This document shows positions 6,806-9,076 of a stretch of 9,076 bases of DNA, one piece after another. Under the pieces are notes generated by a model. It was given only the letters and a program-made list of their open reading frames with translations. It was not told the DNA's origin and ran no database searches. The translations under genes and the position numbers were made by a program. The DNA comes from Deltaproteobacteria bacterium (GTDB lineage Bacteria > Desulfobacterota > Anaeroferrophillalia > Anaeroferrophillales > Tharpellaceae): positions 1 to 9,076 of the forward strand of contig JAUVDU010000044.1 in the NCBI GenBank assembly GCA_030595135.1. The letters run 5' to 3'. Position 1 is the stretch's first letter. The number at the start of each line of letters is the position of its first letter.

Positions 6806-8296
6806 ATGACTTTTCTTGATCGTTTCAACACCACCATCCGCAGCAACCATTCACTGATCAACGTAGTCACTTACGAAGAAGCCCGTTTTCTGTCGATGAT
6901 AGTCGAATCTCCACTTTTCAAGGATAAAAATATCATTGTCTGGGATCTGGGGGACGGTTTCAACTCGGTCAAGGGAGAGATGATCGGGATCAAGAATAAG
7001 GATCGAGCTGATCCCATCAATTGCCTTCAGGAGATCAAGAAATTCAAGGGCAACGCCATCTTTATCCTGCGCGATTTTCACCTGCATTTCCGTGAAAGCA
7101 TTATATTGCGCTCGTTAAGAAATCTCAACCACGATCTCCAGTTCACAAAAAAAACCATCGTGTTGACCACCCCAAGTCCGACACTACCGCTTGAATTGCG
7201 TGAAGATATTTGCCAAATCGAACTTGAGCTGCCCGGCTATGCTGAAATTGAGAAGGCGCTCGACAGCGTCGTCGTCAGTGCAGCTCAGGGAAAACCACCA
7301 ACCCCGCAGCTTAAGGAGAAAATTGTCGAGTCGACTCTCGGGCTCTCAATGGTTAATATCAATAATCTTTTTTCGAAAATCATCATCACCCACGGCTCCA
7401 TCGATGAACGCGCCATTGACATCATTCTTCAGGAAAAACGCGGCATCATCAAAAAAGGTGAAATTCTTGAGTTTTTCCCGGTTCAAGAGAGCCTTAACGA
7501 TATCGGCGGCCTTGACAATCTCAAAGCCTGGTTACGTAAACGGAGTCAGGTCTTCACCCGCAAAGCTAAAGATTACGGCCTGCCGGCGCCCAAAGGAATT
7601 CTGATCATCGGCATTCAGGGAACCGGCAAGAGTCTGGCCGCCAAAGCCACGGCCGGACTCTGGAAGCTGCCCCTGCTGCGCATGGATCTGGGCAAAGTTT
7701 TCGGCAGCCTGCTGGGTGAGTCGGAACATAACCTGCGCCAGGCTATTCACTTGGCCGAAACTATTTCACCTTGCATTCTTTGGATTGACGAACTCGAAAA
7801 AGCCTTCGCCGGAAGTTCCGGTGCGGCCGGCGATGGTGGCACCTCGGCTCGAATCCTAGGAACCTTTCTCACCTGGATGCAGGAAAAAACTAAACCGGTC
7901 TTTATTATTGCCACCGGCAACGATGTCACCCAGCTGCCACCGGAACTGATGCGTAAAGGACGTTTTGATGAAATCTTTTTTGTCGACCTGCCTTCAACTT
8001 CGGAACGGCAGGCGATTTTCAAGGTACTCCTTGAAAAGGTTCGTCCCGTCATCCGCCAGTTCAATCTTGAAAAACTGGCGGACGCAACCACTGATTACAG
8101 CGGGGCCGAAATCGAACAGATTATTTATGATGCCATGTTCAACGCTTTTGACGATGACCAGCGTGATTTTACCGAAGCCGACGTCCTTGCCAGCGTTGAT
8201 GAAATCATCCCGATATCACGTTTGATGAGCGAAAAAATCGACGCCTTGAAAGCCTGGGCCTCCCAAAGAACCCGTAAAGCCAACAGTGAATCATAG
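6806..8296 (+). CDS. ycf46: Ycf46-type AAA+ ATPase
   Basis: A 496-residue cytosolic AAA+ ATPase of the Ycf46 family (COG0464-like); the length matches. The C-terminal half is a complete AAA+ module. It has Walker A GIQGTGKS (269-276, Lys275), Walker B CILWIDE (Asp328-Glu329), a sensor-1 Asn372 in ATGND, and arginine-finger-region residues Arg383 and Arg386 in MRKGRFDE. A small helical domain follows with YSGAEIEQII, the sensor-2 region. The N-terminal 215 residues look like a degenerate ATPase domain: a Walker-B-like strand AIFILRDFH and a sensor-1-like strand TIVLTTPSP, but no P-loop. Such proteins probably form hexamers that remodel or unfold partners; in cyanobacteria Ycf46 has been tied to photosynthesis and carbon metabolism, which may not apply here. 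The ATG has AGGAA at 8-nt spacing (6793-6797). The Ycf35 gene begins 10 nt after the stop. ycf46 is used as a family name. Confidence 0.9.
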   Translation: MTFLDRFNTTIRSNHSLINVVTYEEARFLSMIVESPLFKDKNIIVWDLGDGFNSVKGEMIGIKNKDRADPINCLQEIKKFKGNAIFILRDFHLHFRESIILRSLRNLNHDLQFTKKTIVLTTPSPTLPLELREDICQIELELPGYAEIEKALDSVVVSAAQGKPPTPQLKEKIVESTLGLSMVNINNLFSKIIITHGSIDERAIDIILQEKRGIIKKGEILEFFPVQESLNDIGGLDNLKAWLRKRSQVFTRKAKDYGLPAPKGILIIGIQGTGKSLAAKATAGLWKLPLLRMDLGKVFGSLLGESEHNLRQAIHLAETISPCILWIDELEKAFAGSSGAAGDGGTSARILGTFLTWMQEKTKPVFIIATGNDVTQLPPELMRKGRFDEIFFVDLPSTSERQAIFKVLLEKVRPVIRQFNLEKLADATTDYSGAEIEQIIYDAMFNAFDDDQRDFTEADVLASVDEIIPISRLMSEKIDALKAWASQRTRKANSES

Positions 8297-8299
8297 GAG
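8295..8299 (+). promoter_or_regulatory. Ribosome binding site fixing the Ycf35 start at 8307
   Basis: AGGAG, 7 nt before ATG 8307, overlaps the stop codon of the AAA+ gene (TAG 8294-8296). It decides for the start at 8307 over an upstream in-frame GTG at 8286 that lies inside the AAA+ gene. Confidence 0.8.
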
Positions 8300-8306
8300 A
8301 GTAGTC

Positions 8307-8684
8307 ATGTCCCACTTTACCAAGATCAAAAGCAAGATTGCCGACAAGGTTTTTCTTAAAAAAGCAATCAGTGATATGGAACTTGAGTATCTGGAAGGTA
8401 AATTAAAAGCCAAGGGTTGGCTCTGGAAAAAGGAGAAAGCCGACATCATCATTCCCACCAAAAGCGGCTGCGATATCGGATTTCGTTTTAATGGCGAAAC
8501 CTATGATGTAGTCGCCGACTGGGACTCTATTCAGGACGTTGACCAAACCACGTTCATGAACACTTTAAATCAGCGCTATGCCTACAATGTCGTCAAAGAC
8601 ACCCTGGCTCAGCAAGGTTTCCTTCTCACCGACGAAGAGAACAAAGCCGGCACCATCAATATGACCTTAAGCCGGACACGTTAA
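8307..8684 (+). CDS. ycf35: Ycf35/DUF1257 family protein
   Basis: A 125-residue protein that matches the Ycf35 (DUF1257) family along its whole length. It begins MSHFTKIKSKI, as family members begin MSHFs-x-IKT. It carries the central CDIGFRFNG (55-63) and YDVVADW (66-72) strands, the hallmark QRYAY (89-93), the following helix ending QQGF, and a C-terminal strand INMTLSR. The molecular function of Ycf35 is not established; it is encoded in red-algal plastids and cyanobacteria and also scattered in other bacteria. The start at ATG 8307 is chosen for the AGGAG site and because homology begins exactly at MSHF; an upstream GTG at 8286 would add seven unrelated residues. It sits 10 nt after the Ycf46-type ATPase and 48 nt before DUF2997, suggesting that the three are made together and perhaps interact. 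ycf35 is used as a family name. Confidence 0.9.
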   Translation: MSHFTKIKSKIADKVFLKKAISDMELEYLEGKLKAKGWLWKKEKADIIIPTKSGCDIGFRFNGETYDVVADWDSIQDVDQTTFMNTLNQRYAYNVVKDTLAQQGFLLTDEENKAGTINMTLSRTR

Positions 8685-8732
8685 AATCTTACAAGAGACC
8701 ACTGCAAACAACTACCTGGAGATAAACAGATC

Positions 8733-8930
8733 ATGGAAAAAATCAATATATCAATTGGCGCAGATGGTGCCGTGGAGTTACAACTGGCCGGTTTTGAGGG
8801 TGGCAAGTGTCTGGATGTAACAAAAACCCTGGAAACTCTGCTCGGCAATGAAATTGTTGAACGTGAGTTGACGAGTGAATACTATGCGACGGAAGAGGTC
8901 AAGCAGAAAGAAAAAATCTCCGACTCCTGA
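8733..8930 (+). CDS. DUF2997 family small protein
   Basis: A 65-residue protein matching the DUF2997 pattern. A beta hairpin opens the protein (INISIGADGAVELQLAGF, residues 4-21). It is followed by the conserved G-x-x-C-x-x-x-T segment GGKCLDVTKTLETLLG (23-38, Cys26 and Thr30), and then by the TSEYY signature (47-51). The last 14 residues are charged and look disordered. DUF2997 genes are typically neighbours of DUF1257/Ycf35, which strengthens both assignments. The biochemical role is unknown. The single conserved Cys could be a metal, redox or covalent-modification site, but the sequence does not settle this. Translation starts at ATG 8733 after GGAG (8718-8721) at 11-nt spacing. It is the last gene visible in the + strand run. 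Confidence 0.85.
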   Translation: MEKINISIGADGAVELQLAGFEGGKCLDVTKTLETLLGNEIVERELTSEYYATEEVKQKEKISDS

Positions 8931-9076
8931 GAAAAAATTGGCTGCCGCTCAATAAAAACTTGACAATTTGAAACTGTCGACTTTATTCAATATAGGAGCC
9001 CGAAGAAGTTAATTAGCTTGCACCAACGCATAAACATATTGAAAACCATAGAAACGTGAAAGTTCACATAGCTCCC
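8931..9076. other. Right-edge intergenic region, no convincing gene
   Basis: No ORF with a credible start was seen on either strand. There is no clear terminator after the DUF2997 stop. A GTG at 9056 preceded by no good ribosome site stays open to the edge for only seven codons and is not called. An AGGAG occurs at 8994-8998 but no start codon follows at a usable distance. It probably holds the 5' region of the next gene beyond the window. Confidence 0.4.
8960..8989 (+). promoter_or_regulatory. Candidate sigma-70 promoter with overlapping palindrome
   Basis: A perfect -35 hexamer TTGACA (8960-8965) is followed after 18 nt by TATTCA (8984-8989), a weak -10. An imperfect 17-base palindrome, GACAATTTGAAACTGTC (8962-8978, one mismatched pair), overlaps the -35 and could be an operator. 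This would start a new transcription unit after the DUF2997 gene. The -10 match is poor, so the call is tentative. Confidence 0.35.

Noticed and set aside
7191..8091. Several 86-137 codon frames on both strands within the AAA+ gene
   Set aside because: They overlap a frame with intact Walker A, Walker B and sensor motifs, and their translations are low-complexity shadows.
8286..8306. GTG start adding seven residues to the Ycf35 protein
   Set aside because: The family begins at MSHF, and AGGAG at 8295-8299 is ideally placed for ATG 8307.
1..9076. CRISPR array, tRNA/rRNA, insertion sequence or phage attachment site
   Set aside because: No spaced repeats, no cloverleaf-like gene, no transposase or integrase frame and no terminal inverted repeats were found by reading the sequence.
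9056..9076. GTG-initiated ORF running off the right edge
   Set aside because: It has only seven codons, no ribosome binding site and no recognisable sequence.

Overview
The window reads as bacterial chromosomal DNA of roughly balanced base composition, with a compact run of seven co-directional genes on the + strand and the first 40 codons of one divergent gene on the - strand at the left edge. A hybrid histidine kinase with tandem receiver domains and delta-proteobacterium-like gene texture suggest Desulfobacterota or a relative. This is a low-confidence impression, because there is no 16S rRNA or other marker. It does not look like a cyanobacterium or plastid, although it carries a gene trio best known from those genomes.

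Layout. Bases 1-122 (-) hold the start of an unrecognised protein with a clear ribosome binding site. Bases 123-281 are the divergent intergenic region. Bases 282-2885 encode a membrane hybrid sensor kinase (TM, periplasmic sensor, TM, HAMP, HisKA, HATPase, REC, REC). Bases 2921-4939 encode a 672-residue all-helical protein with HEAT-like repeats. After a 120-base gap, 5060-6577 encode a divergent Hsp70/DnaK-like protein. It keeps the fold landmarks but has lost several phosphate-binding and catalytic residues, and it has no alpha-helical lid. Four tandem copies of an 8-mer form the junction to an orphan 63-residue ORF (6598-6789). Then come a Ycf46-type AAA+ ATPase (6806-8296), a Ycf35/DUF1257 protein (8307-8684) and a DUF2997 protein (8733-8930). 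The last 146 bases contain no convincing gene but do hold a promoter-like motif.

How they may work together. From the Hsp70-like gene to the DUF2997 gene, the intergenic gaps are 20, 16, 10 and 48 bases, which fits one transcription unit. Ycf46, Ycf35 and DUF2997 are families known to travel together. Here they are joined to a probably ATPase-impaired Hsp70-like protein and, upstream, a HEAT-repeat scaffold. The inferred picture is a protein-remodelling or assembly machine: the AAA+ motor supplies ATP-driven force, the Hsp70-like and HEAT proteins act as binding or scaffold subunits, and the two small conserved proteins are partners or adaptors. The substrate is unknown. The sensor kinase may or may not belong to the system. 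It is 35 bases upstream of the HEAT gene and has no visible cognate output protein or Hpt domain in the window.
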